64,000 bases of DNA from Saprospiraceae bacterium. Lineage in GTDB: Bacteria > Bacteroidota > Bacteroidia > Chitinophagales > Saprospiraceae. Shown here piece by piece: positions 26,831 to 35,583 of this stretch. The stretch spans positions 1 through 64,000 of the forward strand of contig JAQXDE010000054.1 in assembly GCA_029251525.1 (NCBI GenBank). The letters run 5' to 3'. Every line of letters starts with the position of its first letter. The stretch's first letter is position 1. The position numbers and the translations under genes were made by a program. The notes beneath the pieces were generated by a model. That model worked only from the letters and a program-made list of their open reading frames with translations, was not told where the DNA came from and made no database searches.

Positions 26831-28102
26831 ATGGCTGAAGTAATTCGAATGCCTCGAATGAGCGATACAATGACCGAAGGAAATATTGTTGCTTGGTTAA
26901 AAGAAGAAGGTGAAGCAGTAGAACCAGGGGATACTCTGGCAGAAGTAGAAACGGATAAAGCAACCATGGAATTGGATTGTTATTCTGATGGTGTGCTTTT
27001 GCATATTGCAGTAAATGAAGGAACTGTGCCAATTAATGGTGTTATTGCAGTAGTCGGCGAAGAAGGTGAAGATTGGAAAGCTGCAATTGCTGCTGATGAG
27101 GGAAGTGGAAGTGCACCAGCTGCTTCTAGTTCAAGTCCTGCATCGGAACCTGTAACAGTTGAACCAAATAACGTTGATATAGTGGAATCTCCTAATTCCG
27201 CTAAACCAGAATCAAGAATTAAAGCCTCTCCTCTGGCAAAAAGTATGGCCTCTGAAGCTAAAATCGATATTTCTCAAATTAAAGGATCAGGTGATCATGG
27301 TAGAATTGTAAAAAAGGACGTAGAAGCATTTTTACGAGGAACAGGATCTTCTCCCCAACCTCAACCAGAACAGCAAGCACCATCTGCAGTACAACCTTTC
27401 GCTTATTCTAGTGGAGAAGATAGTTTTGAAGACATACCTATGAGTATGATGCGAAAAGCTATTTCTAAAAATGTTGTAGCTAATAAATTCTCTGCTCCTC
27501 ATTTTTACTTGACTATTGAGATGGATATGGAAAAAGCAATTGAGTCTCGTACAAAAATGAACGAAATTTCTCCTACAAAAATTTCTTATAATGACTTAGT
27601 GTTAAAAGCTGCATCTGTGGCTCTTCGTAAACATACCATTATCAATGCTTCTTGGCTAGATGATAGTACTATACGCTATAATAAAAATATTAATATTGGA
27701 GTTGCGGTTGCAACACCTGATGGGCTATTACTTCCGGTCATTAGACATACAGATATGAAATCATTGTCTCAAATCAATGCTGAAGTTAGATCGCTGGCCG
27801 GTTTGGCAAGAGAAAAAAAATTACCCCCAGAAGAAATGCAAGGAAGTACATTCATGGTGTCAAATCTAGGGAATTATGGGATTGAAGAATTTACTGCTAT
27901 CGTCAATAGACCAAATTCGTGTTCAATGGCTGTGGGTGGTATTGTAGACAAACCAGTTGTAAAAGATGGAGCCGTTGTACCTGGCAAACGAATGAAAGTT
28001 ACCTTGTCTTGTGACCATAGAGTTGTGGATGGTGCCACAGGTGCAGAATTTTTACAAACCTTTAAATCTGTGATGGAAGATCCAATTCGAATGTTGGTGT
28101 AA
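26831..28102 (+). CDS. pdhC: Pyruvate dehydrogenase complex E2, dihydrolipoamide acetyltransferase
   Basis: This 423-residue E2 has a single N-terminal lipoyl domain (1-80, lipoyl-lysine Lys43 in VETDKATME) and a Pro/Ser/Ala-rich linker. A peripheral-subunit-binding domain lies at about 130-170 (ASPLAKSMASEAKIDISQIKG in pieces). The C-terminal acyltransferase domain carries the active site SCDHRVVDGATGAEF (His396, Asp400). It transfers acetyl groups from E1-bound hydroxyethyl-thiamine to CoA. Homologues in Bacteroidota use branched E1 subunits encoded elsewhere. The transferase specificity (pyruvate rather than 2-oxoglutarate or branched-chain) is inferred from the SDTMTEG lipoyl start and FMVSNLGNYGIEEFTAIVN. 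It is followed 20 nt later by a CoA-binding protein gene. Confidence 0.93.
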   Translation: MAEVIRMPRMSDTMTEGNIVAWLKEEGEAVEPGDTLAEVETDKATMELDCYSDGVLLHIAVNEGTVPINGVIAVVGEEGEDWKAAIAADEGSGSAPAASSSSPASEPVTVEPNNVDIVESPNSAKPESRIKASPLAKSMASEAKIDISQIKGSGDHGRIVKKDVEAFLRGTGSSPQPQPEQQAPSAVQPFAYSSGEDSFEDIPMSMMRKAISKNVVANKFSAPHFYLTIEMDMEKAIESRTKMNEISPTKISYNDLVLKAASVALRKHTIINASWLDDSTIRYNKNINIGVAVATPDGLLLPVIRHTDMKSLSQINAEVRSLAGLAREKKLPPEEMQGSTFMVSNLGNYGIEEFTAIVNRPNSCSMAVGGIVDKPVVKDGAVVPGKRMKVTLSCDHRVVDGATGAEFLQTFKSVMEDPIRMLV

Positions 28103-28122
28103 TCTTTTTTGTTTAATCAAAT

Positions 28123-28482
28123 ATGAAAAAAACATTAGTTCTTGGTGCATCGACAAAAACTGATCGGTATGGAAATATATCGACTCGAAGATTGAAATTA
28201 TACAATCATGAGGTCATCCCCGTAGGGCATAGAGCAGGTATAATTGATGGTATTGATATTCTTTTAGGAAAACCTGACGTGGATGGTATTGATACTATCA
28301 CACTTTATTTGAATCCGAAACGACAAGTGGAGTTCTATGATTATATCATTGGATTAAAACCCAAAAGAATTATTTTTAACCCCGGAACAGAAAATCCTGA
28401 GTTAGTAAAGTTAGCAAATGAGAATGGGATTAAAGCTGAAATTGCATGCACTTTAGTTTTACTTTCTACAGGACAATATTAG
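28123..28482 (+). CDS. CoA-binding domain protein (YccU/CoA_binding_2 type)
   Basis: This 119-residue single-domain Rossmann protein has a nucleotide-binding start (KKTLVLGASTKTDRYGN) and the family segments LYNHEVIPVGHRAG, DTITLYLNPKRQVEFYDYI and IIFNPGTENPEL. The family is named for binding CoA, but its cellular role is not settled. It lies 20 nt behind the E2 gene with no terminator between, so both are probably one transcript, ended by the strong hairpin at 28500-28542. Confidence 0.88.
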   Translation: MKKTLVLGASTKTDRYGNISTRRLKLYNHEVIPVGHRAGIIDGIDILLGKPDVDGIDTITLYLNPKRQVEFYDYIIGLKPKRIIFNPGTENPELVKLANENGIKAEIACTLVLLSTGQY

Positions 28483-28499
28483 TATTTAAATAACAGATC

Positions 28500-28542
28500 A
28501 AAAAAAAATGGACTATCAAGTTAATGATAGTCCATTTTTTAT
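28500..28542. terminator. Bidirectional terminator between convergent genes
   Basis: AAAAATGGACTATCA pairs perfectly with TGATAGTCCATTTTT around AGTTAA, flanked by A and T tracts. It serves the CoA-binding gene on plus and the OmpA gene on minus. Confidence 0.92.
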
Positions 28543-28563
28543 CTTTTAAAAAGTAGGTACCTA

Positions 28564-30267
28564 CTAAAAACCCGCTTCTTTATTTCCTGAGAAATTAGTT
28601 CCACCTGCTCCAGAGCCAGCATTTCCGTTGCAATCAGGTCGTCCCATTTCTGTTTCGTCATTTGCGATGCTAAATTCTACACGGCGGTTCATCATATTTT
28701 TAGCATTAGTAGCTACTAAATTTGTTTCCTCGCCTCCGTACTTTAAAACTAATCTATCTCTTGATATTCCGTATTTGGTAACCAAGTAGTCTATTGAAGT
28801 TTCAGCACGATTAAAAGAAAGTACCTCATTATAACAGTTACTTGAGGTTCTATCCGTATGACCTGCAACCACAACTCTAATATTTGGATTTTGCTTCATA
28901 ACTGTCGCAACATGGTGCAATGGACCAAAAGATGAATTTTTCAAACTGTACTCATTAAAGTCGAAGTGAATCATTGGTAAAAACCAATCTGCAGCAGAAC
29001 TTATTGCAGTTGCAGCTGTATTTGCAGCTATTTTAGCATCTACGATTCGATTTACATCATCTTCACTAGTATAATTTGGGGTAGGCATTGCTGAAATCCC
29101 ATCTGCATCTACAGTATTTACAAATCCTGCAGGTGTATATGGTTCTTTATCATTACCATCGAGTACCCCGTCACCATCACTATCTAAAGCGATTCCTCGA
29201 GTGTCAACAGGAAAACCATCAATAGAGTTTTTCTCTTGATCAATCATATCAATAACACCGTCCCCATCTGAGTCAGTCATATCAATTATTGGTCGAGCTT
29301 TTACTTCAGCTAAATCGTCAGCTAATAAATCCATAGGACTAATCCACCAAAGTGGCTCAGAGGCTTTTTCAGAATCCCCAATATTGATATTTAAGCGTAG
29401 ATTTGTGTAATTAACCATATCTCTATACTGAGTTAGGTCGTCAGGTCCTCTCCATCGGTAACCATCGACAAGGTCAGATTCGTTTCCGAATAATACTTTC
29501 ACTTGATGTTCTATACCAATATTAACCTTTTCGTTGATCCGGTATGAAAATCCTGCTCCAAGAGTTGCATGAAGATTTATTTGACGACTTCCACCACCTG
29601 AACCGCTTCTTCTGCCTGAGGCAGTTTCAGCTCTAGTTTCATAGTCTCCATCAAGGAGGTCTTTGAGGTTCGATGCAACTGTTTTTCTATCGTCTTTGAC
29701 GTTTCCAGGATCCAAACCATTATCAACAGAGTTAAAGTTGTATGTGGCGCTTCCATCCAAAGCATCATAGTAGGCTTTGAAGGTATTTACCCCCGGACCA
29801 CCTAATAAGTACCAATTCACTTTACGAGTTTGGTCATTGAAATTGAAACTGTTCAGACTAAACACACCTTGGAGGTCTACTGAGAAAAACTCAGTTTTGT
29901 AGTTGTGGTACCATGCGTTAGTTCCATCATATCCTAGATCAGATAATACAGGGTTAGCAATAGCATGACTACCTCCAGAATTTCTAGGTTCTAAACCTAG
30001 TGCGCGACCATACATCGCGTCTAATCGCACTGACCAAGCATAGTCCAGAGCTCTTCTTACATGAAACCCAGCACCAAAACTTGGTCTAGGCAATACATCA
30101 CCGACAACCATGAAGTGTCCGGCATGAAGGCCAACTTCCCACATGTGTTTGGGTTGTGCATTAAATTTAAGATTAGCTCTTGCATTTCCGTTGTCTTGAG
30201 CTGTTACAGTAGTTAGTAAGAAAAGACAAAAAATGCCTGTCAGCAGAGAATAAATCTTTCTTGACAT
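28564..30267 (-). CDS. OmpA-family outer-membrane protein with calcium-type repeats
   Basis: The ATG at 30267 (MSRKIYSLLTGIFCLFLLTTVTAQ) gives a clean signal peptide and fits the promoter at 30339-30368; an ATG at 30294 is in frame but would add MLIIKVIYP. Residues about 30-320 form a membrane beta-barrel of the OmpA-like type. A linker carries two thrombospondin type-3-like acidic units (DSDGDGVIDMID, DSDGDGVLDGND). The C-terminus (about 430-545) is an OmpA peptidoglycan-binding domain (IHFDFNEYSL...VVAGHTDRTSS...NMMNRRVEFSI). It ends in a Gly/Ser/Asn-rich tail. It is likely an abundant structural protein linking outer membrane to cell wall. It forms its own transcription unit. Confidence 0.9.
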   Translation of the reverse strand: MSRKIYSLLTGIFCLFLLTTVTAQDNGNARANLKFNAQPKHMWEVGLHAGHFMVVGDVLPRPSFGAGFHVRRALDYAWSVRLDAMYGRALGLEPRNSGGSHAIANPVLSDLGYDGTNAWYHNYKTEFFSVDLQGVFSLNSFNFNDQTRKVNWYLLGGPGVNTFKAYYDALDGSATYNFNSVDNGLDPGNVKDDRKTVASNLKDLLDGDYETRAETASGRRSGSGGGSRQINLHATLGAGFSYRINEKVNIGIEHQVKVLFGNESDLVDGYRWRGPDDLTQYRDMVNYTNLRLNINIGDSEKASEPLWWISPMDLLADDLAEVKARPIIDMTDSDGDGVIDMIDQEKNSIDGFPVDTRGIALDSDGDGVLDGNDKEPYTPAGFVNTVDADGISAMPTPNYTSEDDVNRIVDAKIAANTAATAISSAADWFLPMIHFDFNEYSLKNSSFGPLHHVATVMKQNPNIRVVVAGHTDRTSSNCYNEVLSFNRAETSIDYLVTKYGISRDRLVLKYGGEETNLVATNAKNMMNRRVEFSIANDETEMGRPDCNGNAGSGAGGTNFSGNKEAGF

Positions 30268-30338
30268 AGGGTAAATTACTTTGATGATTAACAAATAGAT
30301 TTTTTAGAATATAAATTTTACATATAAATAAAAAATTG

Positions 30339-30368
30339 CAAATGTAATGCAATTTTTAAATGTCACAA
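30339..30368 (-). promoter_or_regulatory. Promoter of the OmpA-family gene
   Basis: On the minus strand TTG (30368-30366) and TACATTTG (30346-30339) are separated by 19 nt, an exact match to the Bacteroidota consensus. The predicted 5' leader is about 65 nt. Confidence 0.85.
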
Positions 30369-31079
30369 ACAAATGTTCTTTTTTTAAATCGTTATTATTT
30401 AGCCTAAAATTCCTTTCAAAAAAAAATCTGATTAAACAATCTGATTTGAAAAAAACATTAGACATAAATTTTACCGAAAGAAAATAGCTAAAACAAAATA
30501 GCTTCTGAGCAATAATTTAAATTTGAAATAATTATCAGATTTAAATAATTGAACATCAACAGTTAGATATTAATAAAGCGTGATATTGTTGGATAGTATA
30601 AAGCAGGTAACGGATCGAAAAAAACGTTAATTAAAATGATAAAATTTAAAATTTTTTTCCAAAGAAAATTGACTTAACTTTCCTGTATTCTGTACTAGTT
30701 TTAGTAATCTGTTAGCATAAAAATTTATTCTATGCAATTTCAACACCTCAAAAGATTAGTTTACAGAAGGTCCTAAATCTTAATTTGGGGGTTAAATTTG
30801 AGCTTTATTTTTTTAAAAAAAGTTCTTTAACTTTTTCAAGATTATGTTTAGTAAGCTTTGAAAGTTAGTGTTTTGAAATAATTCCTATGAATATTTACTA
30901 TATTTCATAAAAAAGGTTTCATATTTGATCATATTCATTGCTTTTAAACGAACATATTTTTTTTTAAGTAACATTCAATAACTGTTCCACTTATTGTAAT
31001 TTATTCTAATTTGTAAAAATAATATTTGAAATAGGCAGGTTTTTCCATATGCCTTTCTTTTCTAAGAGCTATAAATACC
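30369..31079. other. Gene-free intergenic region
   Basis: About 710 nt of very AT-rich DNA between divergent units. Only very short open frames occur (for example 14 codons from 30733). I see no tRNA, no clear hairpin and no repeat. It may simply hold upstream control sequence for the OmpA and arginase-fold genes. Confidence 0.5.
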
Positions 31080-31087
31080 TACTTTTG
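31080..31087 (+). promoter_or_regulatory. -7 element before the arginase-fold gene
   Basis: TACTTTTG matches TAnnTTTG, 15 nt before the ATG at 31103, predicting a very short 5' leader. No TTG is found at the expected -33 distance. Confidence 0.45.
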
Positions 31088-31102
31088 CGAAAATTTTAAT
31101 AA

Positions 31103-32206
31103 ATGATAAATAACTGGTTTTCACCCGTAGATACTAAAGAATTAAAGAATTTTAGCAAGCTAAAGAGTACTCAGTTTGGTAAAAAGATAATTCTACATGA
31201 TAAATCACCTCTTGATCTTTCTAATACTCATATTGCAATCATAGGGGTAGGAGATAATGAAGCTAACACCATTAGAAACATTTTATATTCAACTAGTTTT
31301 CCATTTAAAAACTTAAATATTGTAGATCTTGGTAACGCAAGAAAAACTGAAGGAACTTTCCTTACGCCAATCTTAAAAGAACTTCTTCAAAGTAATATTT
31401 TTCCAATTATTCTTGGACAAGAAGATGAATATGTATTATCTCAATACCATGCCTATCAATATCGAAAACAACTCATTAATATCGCTCTAGTTGATGAAAA
31501 AATTAATTACAACAACCCTAGAAACAAACGTCAAACTTATTTGAATAAAATAATTGATAGTAGAACATCTCATTTATTTAACTTAAGCATTTTAGGGTAC
31601 CAGTCTCACTTTATAGCACCTGAAGTTTTAAAAGTCTTAAATAAAAATAATTTTGAAGCAATCCGACTAGGACGATTACAAGGAAACATTGAGTTTGCAG
31701 AACCGATAATTCGAGATGCTGACATGATGTGTTTTAACTTAAATGCTATTCGCTACTCCGAATGTCCTGGTGTAAACAACCCTACTCCAAGTGGTTTTTT
31801 CACAGAGGATGCTTGCCAAATAGCCAGATATGCTGGAATGTGTGAAAAAATCTCATCTGTAGGTTTTTATGGATATCAATCTGACATAGACATTAACCAA
31901 CAGTCGGCGCATGTAGCAACCCAATTAGTTTGGTATTGTATTGATGGTTTCTACAATAGAAAAAATGACTATCCAAAATCAACAGATGGGTTAATTGAAT
32001 ACATTGTAGATACTAAAAATACAGCTTATTCATTTACATTTTGGAAAAGTGAAAAAACAGGAAGATGGTGGTTGCAAGTACCTATAAAAACAAAAAAGAA
32101 GTTAGATCGACATAAACTTATTCCATGCTCATATTTAGATTATCAGATGGCTTGTAGAGAGGAATTATCTGAACGTTTATTGAATGCATTCCGAAGGTTT
32201 TCTTAA
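31103..32206 (+). CDS. Arginase-fold (ureohydrolase) homologue lacking the metal ligands
   Basis: This 367-residue cytoplasmic protein has the length and segment order of the arginase/agmatinase/formimidoylglutamase family. The metal-binding motifs are replaced. GG(G/D)H is GQEDE (residues 105-109), DAHxD is DEKIN (131-135), and SxDxDxxDP is FNLNAIRYSECPG (211-223). Surrounding family features are kept, such as PGVNNPTPSGFFTEDACQIARYAG (in pieces) and WYCIDGFYNRKNDYP. With His and Asp ligands gone it should not bind two Mn ions, so it is probably a pseudoenzyme with a binding or structural role. The reading frame is intact and well conserved in style, so it is not a decaying gene. It converges on murF. 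Confidence 0.8.
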   Translation: MINNWFSPVDTKELKNFSKLKSTQFGKKIILHDKSPLDLSNTHIAIIGVGDNEANTIRNILYSTSFPFKNLNIVDLGNARKTEGTFLTPILKELLQSNIFPIILGQEDEYVLSQYHAYQYRKQLINIALVDEKINYNNPRNKRQTYLNKIIDSRTSHLFNLSILGYQSHFIAPEVLKVLNKNNFEAIRLGRLQGNIEFAEPIIRDADMMCFNLNAIRYSECPGVNNPTPSGFFTEDACQIARYAGMCEKISSVGFYGYQSDIDINQQSAHVATQLVWYCIDGFYNRKNDYPKSTDGLIEYIVDTKNTAYSFTFWKSEKTGRWWLQVPIKTKKKLDRHKLIPCSYLDYQMACREELSERLLNAFRRFS

Positions 32207-32280
32207 TTGGTGCAAATAATTTAAGAAGAATAATTCTTCACAAAATATACTCTAGCCTTTGTAATCAGAATGTTAATGAT

Positions 32281-33585
32281 TTAAGAAAGAAGTTCTTCTA
32301 ATCTGATTCCTCTTGAGCCCTTAATTAAAAAATGGGTTTCTTGATATTCTTTTTTTAAAAAAATCTCTTTTAGATCATTGACATTTTCAAAATGCTGGAC
32401 ACCATCTATTTTAACTTTTAAAAACTCCTTTCCAACTAATATAACATGATCAAGTTTTAGTTCAGTTGCCTGTTGTGCAATTTTCAAATGCTCTTCATCA
32501 CTAAATTCACCCAATTCTAACATATCTCCTAATATTGCTATTTTACTAATTGCTTCTAATTGCCCCAAATTAACCAAAGCATTTTTCATACTGGTAGGGT
32601 TAGCATTATAAGCATCTAGGATAAAAGTATTCGTTGCCTTTTTCACTAATTGAGATCTATTATTCGAAGGAACATAATCTTCTATCGCTAATTTGATTCT
32701 GTTTGGAAGAACTCTAAAATACCTACCTATAGAAATAGCAGTCATTATATTATTAAAATTATAAAGTCCTATTAGCTGGCTTTGAATTGAAATTAGTTCT
32801 TGATTATCACTTAAAAATCCAACTTTGACAAATAGAGATTCTTGAAAAAGAATGGTTTCATAGGCTGCCTCTGAAGGATCAGACCGATTTGTTTTTTTAT
32901 AAAAAACTCTTTTGGAAACATCCTCAGAGAGTTCTGATAAAAATGATTCATCTGTATTCACAAAAGCGACTCCATTTTGCCACTGAATAAATTTATATAA
33001 CTCTGCCTTTCCTTTTTTCACTCCTTCTAGTCCTCCAAATCCTTCTAGATGCGCTTTTCCAATATTCGTTATTATGCCATGAGTAGGTTCAGCAATTTTA
33101 CACAAAAAGTCTATCTCCCCTATATGATTAGCTCCCATCTCGATAATAGCTACCTCATGCCCTGATGTTAACTCAAGTAATGTCAAAGGAACACCAATAT
33201 GATTATTCAAATTTCCTTTGGTAAAATGACAACTATATTGACTATTTAGTACGACTGAAATTAACTCTTTAGTGGTAGTTTTCCCATTAGATCCAGTGAT
33301 AGCTATAATTGGTATAACCATCCTCCTTCGATGAAAAGTAGCTAATTTTTGCAAAGTCGAGAGTACATCATTTACTAAAACTGTTTTTTCCCCTTTTTGA
33401 TACTCCTCCTCATCAATAATGGCATACGAAGCTCCTTTTTGAATAGCCTCCTCTGCATATTCGTTTCCATTAAATTGATCTCCCTTCAAGGCAAAAAATA
33501 AACATCCCTGCACAATCTTACGACTATCAGTTATAACTTTTGGATATCTTTCAAAAAGAGAATAAATAAATTCTATTTTGTCCAT
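32281..33585 (-). CDS. murF: UDP-N-acetylmuramoyl-tripeptide--D-alanyl-D-alanine ligase MurF
   Basis: This 434-residue Mur ligase has an N-terminal UDP-binding domain (ITDSRKIVQGCLFFALKGDQFNG), an ATP-binding P-loop ITGSNGKTTTKE (residues 96-107), a central domain including EMGANHIGEID and NIGKAHLEGFGG, and a C-terminal domain with DAYNANPTSM and LGDMLELG. It adds D-Ala-D-Ala to the UDP-MurNAc-tripeptide in cytoplasmic peptidoglycan synthesis. It lies downstream of gldJ, the same order seen in Flavobacterium johnsoniae, but the hairpin at 33724-33764 separates the two transcripts at least partly. Confidence 0.95.
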   Translation of the reverse strand: MDKIEFIYSLFERYPKVITDSRKIVQGCLFFALKGDQFNGNEYAEEAIQKGASYAIIDEEEYQKGEKTVLVNDVLSTLQKLATFHRRRMVIPIIAITGSNGKTTTKELISVVLNSQYSCHFTKGNLNNHIGVPLTLLELTSGHEVAIIEMGANHIGEIDFLCKIAEPTHGIITNIGKAHLEGFGGLEGVKKGKAELYKFIQWQNGVAFVNTDESFLSELSEDVSKRVFYKKTNRSDPSEAAYETILFQESLFVKVGFLSDNQELISIQSQLIGLYNFNNIMTAISIGRYFRVLPNRIKLAIEDYVPSNNRSQLVKKATNTFILDAYNANPTSMKNALVNLGQLEAISKIAILGDMLELGEFSDEEHLKIAQQATELKLDHVILVGKEFLKVKIDGVQHFENVNDLKEIFLKKEYQETHFLIKGSRGIRLEELLS

Positions 33586-33723
33586 TTTTAATTGTTTTCC
33601 TTTAGCCTTTTCTTTGATTAAAACTATGTGACAATATTAAATTTAGATTTCTTCGATTATTTATCTTTATAATAATTCCTCATTAAAGAATTATTATTAG
33701 ATTATTTTACTTTCACAATAACC

Positions 33724-33764
33724 AAAAAAAGTCCCTACATTCATGGAATGTAGGGACTTTTTTT
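33724..33764 (-). terminator. Terminator after gldJ
   Basis: AAAAAGTCCCTACATTC pairs with GAATGTAGGGACTTTTT around a tiny loop, followed by a T tract in the minus direction. It is a very strong intrinsic terminator 18 nt past the gldJ stop. Confidence 0.95.
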
Positions 33765-33781
33765 CAAAGTTATAAGAGAAA

Positions 33782-35284
33782 TTATTTATATTTTCTTTTT
33801 ACTTTTTTACGTTTGATTTTAAACCTATTTCCACCACTATCTTCATTTCCTTCTGGACCACCCGTTCTAGTCATCGCACAACGGAAGCCAATTGTTCGAT
33901 CTGCTTTATCTTCTTCTTTAAATCTTCGTGCTCCTGGAGCCATCCAGTAAGCTCTATCAGCCCAAGATCCACCTTTGATTACACGAGCTTTGTCGCTAAT
34001 CAAAGTAGTGACTCCATAGTTATAAGATGCTTCTGATTCTTCATCACCATCAAGATAATTATAAACCTGCCCTCTTTTATAGTTTTCACGCCCAGCAGCT
34101 TCATCGTCTTCAACATATCTGTATCGGATTCGTCCTAAACTATCTTTTTCTACTGGAGCTCCATTTTCATCTAAAACTCTTGTTTCGAATTTATTACCAC
34201 GGAAAGGATTCAATTCTTGATTCTCAGAATCTCGAAGAGTTCCATTTGTCATTGGACGATATAAATCCATTGTCCACTCATTTACATTTCCAGCCATATT
34301 ATACAAGCCAAAATCATTTGGTAGGAATGCTCTAACCGGAGAAGTAATATGAGCCTTATCATTTAACTTTCCAGCCATCCCCATGTAATCACCTCGACCT
34401 CTTTTAAAGTTAGCTAAAATTGCACCTTGAGATTTATCCCTTCTCTCATATCGAACTGTATTGCTATTCCAAGGATAGATTTTACGGTTAGTTATTAATT
34501 CATCTTTGGACGATGCTTGATTTCCGATTAATGCAAGTGCTGCATACTCCCATTCAGCCTCTGTAGGTAATCGGTAAGAAGGTAAAAGGATACCATCTTC
34601 ATATCTTACTTTACGTTCTCCCCCAGTTTTATAATCTTTCACGTTCTTTCTAACACTTCCCTCATATTGATTTGACAGATAAGATTCAGTATTGAAATTA
34701 TCCTCATCTCTTTGTTCTGGATTTATTTCTAATATTCCTCTTTCAATTAAAATCATCTCATTTACACGATCGGTTCTCCATTTACAATATTCGTTGGCTT
34801 GTAACCAATTCACACCAACAACTGGATAATCATTATAAGAAGGGTGTCGAAAATAAGTTTCAACAAACGGTTCATTGAAAGATAACTCCTCTCTCCAAAC
34901 TAAAGTATCAGGTAAGGCATTGATACGAACCTCTGGATAAGATTCACCAAATACTCTGTCTAACCAATACAGGTATTCTTTATAATCGATATTACTTACC
35001 TCAGTTTCATCCATATAAAACGAAGAAACAGTAACTCTTCTTGGAACAGCATTCCAATCAAATGTTACATCTTGCCCAACTGTTCCCATTGAAAATGTTC
35101 CACCTTCAATTAAAACAAGGTTTGGACCCGTAACTTGACCTTCGTAATCTTGTTTTTCAAATCCTCCCCATTTTTGGTCGTTATAATTCCAACCAGTAGA
35201 AGATGATTTTTCCTTTTTCCCGCACGAGGCTAGTACTAATAATGAAAGAATAAATAGAAATCGGTACTGCAACACTTTTCTCAT
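33782..35284 (-). CDS. gldJ: Gliding motility/T9SS lipoprotein GldJ (SUMF1 fold)
   Basis: This 500-residue lipoprotein has a lipobox LVLASC (Cys21) and the GldJ-type opening STGWNYNDQKWGGFE...GPNLVLIEGGTFSMG. A formylglycine-generating-enzyme-like (SUMF1) domain spans about 55-480 (FYMDETEVSNIDY, YPVVGVNWLQANEYCKWR, SYRLPTEAEWEYAA, NDFGLYNMAGNVNEW, GGSWADRA, TIGFRCAM). It ends in a basic tail (RFKIKRKKVKRKYK). In Flavobacterium GldJ is required for gliding and stabilises GldK. SUMF1 paralogues GldK and GldJ can be confused; GldJ is preferred because of the N-terminal motif and the murF, porU and porV neighbours. A minus-strand -7 element is seen at 35323-35330. Confidence 0.87.
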   Translation of the reverse strand: MRKVLQYRFLFILSLLVLASCGKKEKSSSTGWNYNDQKWGGFEKQDYEGQVTGPNLVLIEGGTFSMGTVGQDVTFDWNAVPRRVTVSSFYMDETEVSNIDYKEYLYWLDRVFGESYPEVRINALPDTLVWREELSFNEPFVETYFRHPSYNDYPVVGVNWLQANEYCKWRTDRVNEMILIERGILEINPEQRDEDNFNTESYLSNQYEGSVRKNVKDYKTGGERKVRYEDGILLPSYRLPTEAEWEYAALALIGNQASSKDELITNRKIYPWNSNTVRYERRDKSQGAILANFKRGRGDYMGMAGKLNDKAHITSPVRAFLPNDFGLYNMAGNVNEWTMDLYRPMTNGTLRDSENQELNPFRGNKFETRVLDENGAPVEKDSLGRIRYRYVEDDEAAGRENYKRGQVYNYLDGDEESEASYNYGVTTLISDKARVIKGGSWADRAYWMAPGARRFKEEDKADRTIGFRCAMTRTGGPEGNEDSGGNRFKIKRKKVKRKYK

Positions 35285-35322
35285 TTTTGAATTTTACTTT
35301 AAATCGTTAAAAAAATGACTGA

Positions 35323-35330
35323 CAAATATA
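35323..35330 (-). promoter_or_regulatory. -7 element before gldJ
   Basis: The minus strand reads TATATTTG (plus CAAATATA), matching TAnnTTTG, 38 nt before the ATG. No matching -33 TTG was found at 19-20 nt. Confidence 0.45.
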
Positions 35331-35583
35331 GTTAATTTTTTAAATAGCCTACTTCTGATGCTACTCTATTTTAAATTATTCTGATTTAATTCAAGGATTT
35401 TGATAAATTCCTTACTATTTCGGGCAAAAAATTATTATTTTTTTTATAAAAATTAGAAATATTTCAAATTTCACTAAGAAATTTTCTTTGAACATCAAAT
35501 ATAGTTGGGAAGTTAAAAGGAGTGGCAATACTTTTGTAAAAACCCTTCCAGCAATTTCCTATTTTTTGTTATGACCTAATTTT

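Noticed and set aside
26829-27032. Minus-strand frame antisense to the E2 lipoyl domain
   Set aside because: Leucine-rich shadow of a gene whose lipoyl motif is unmistakable.
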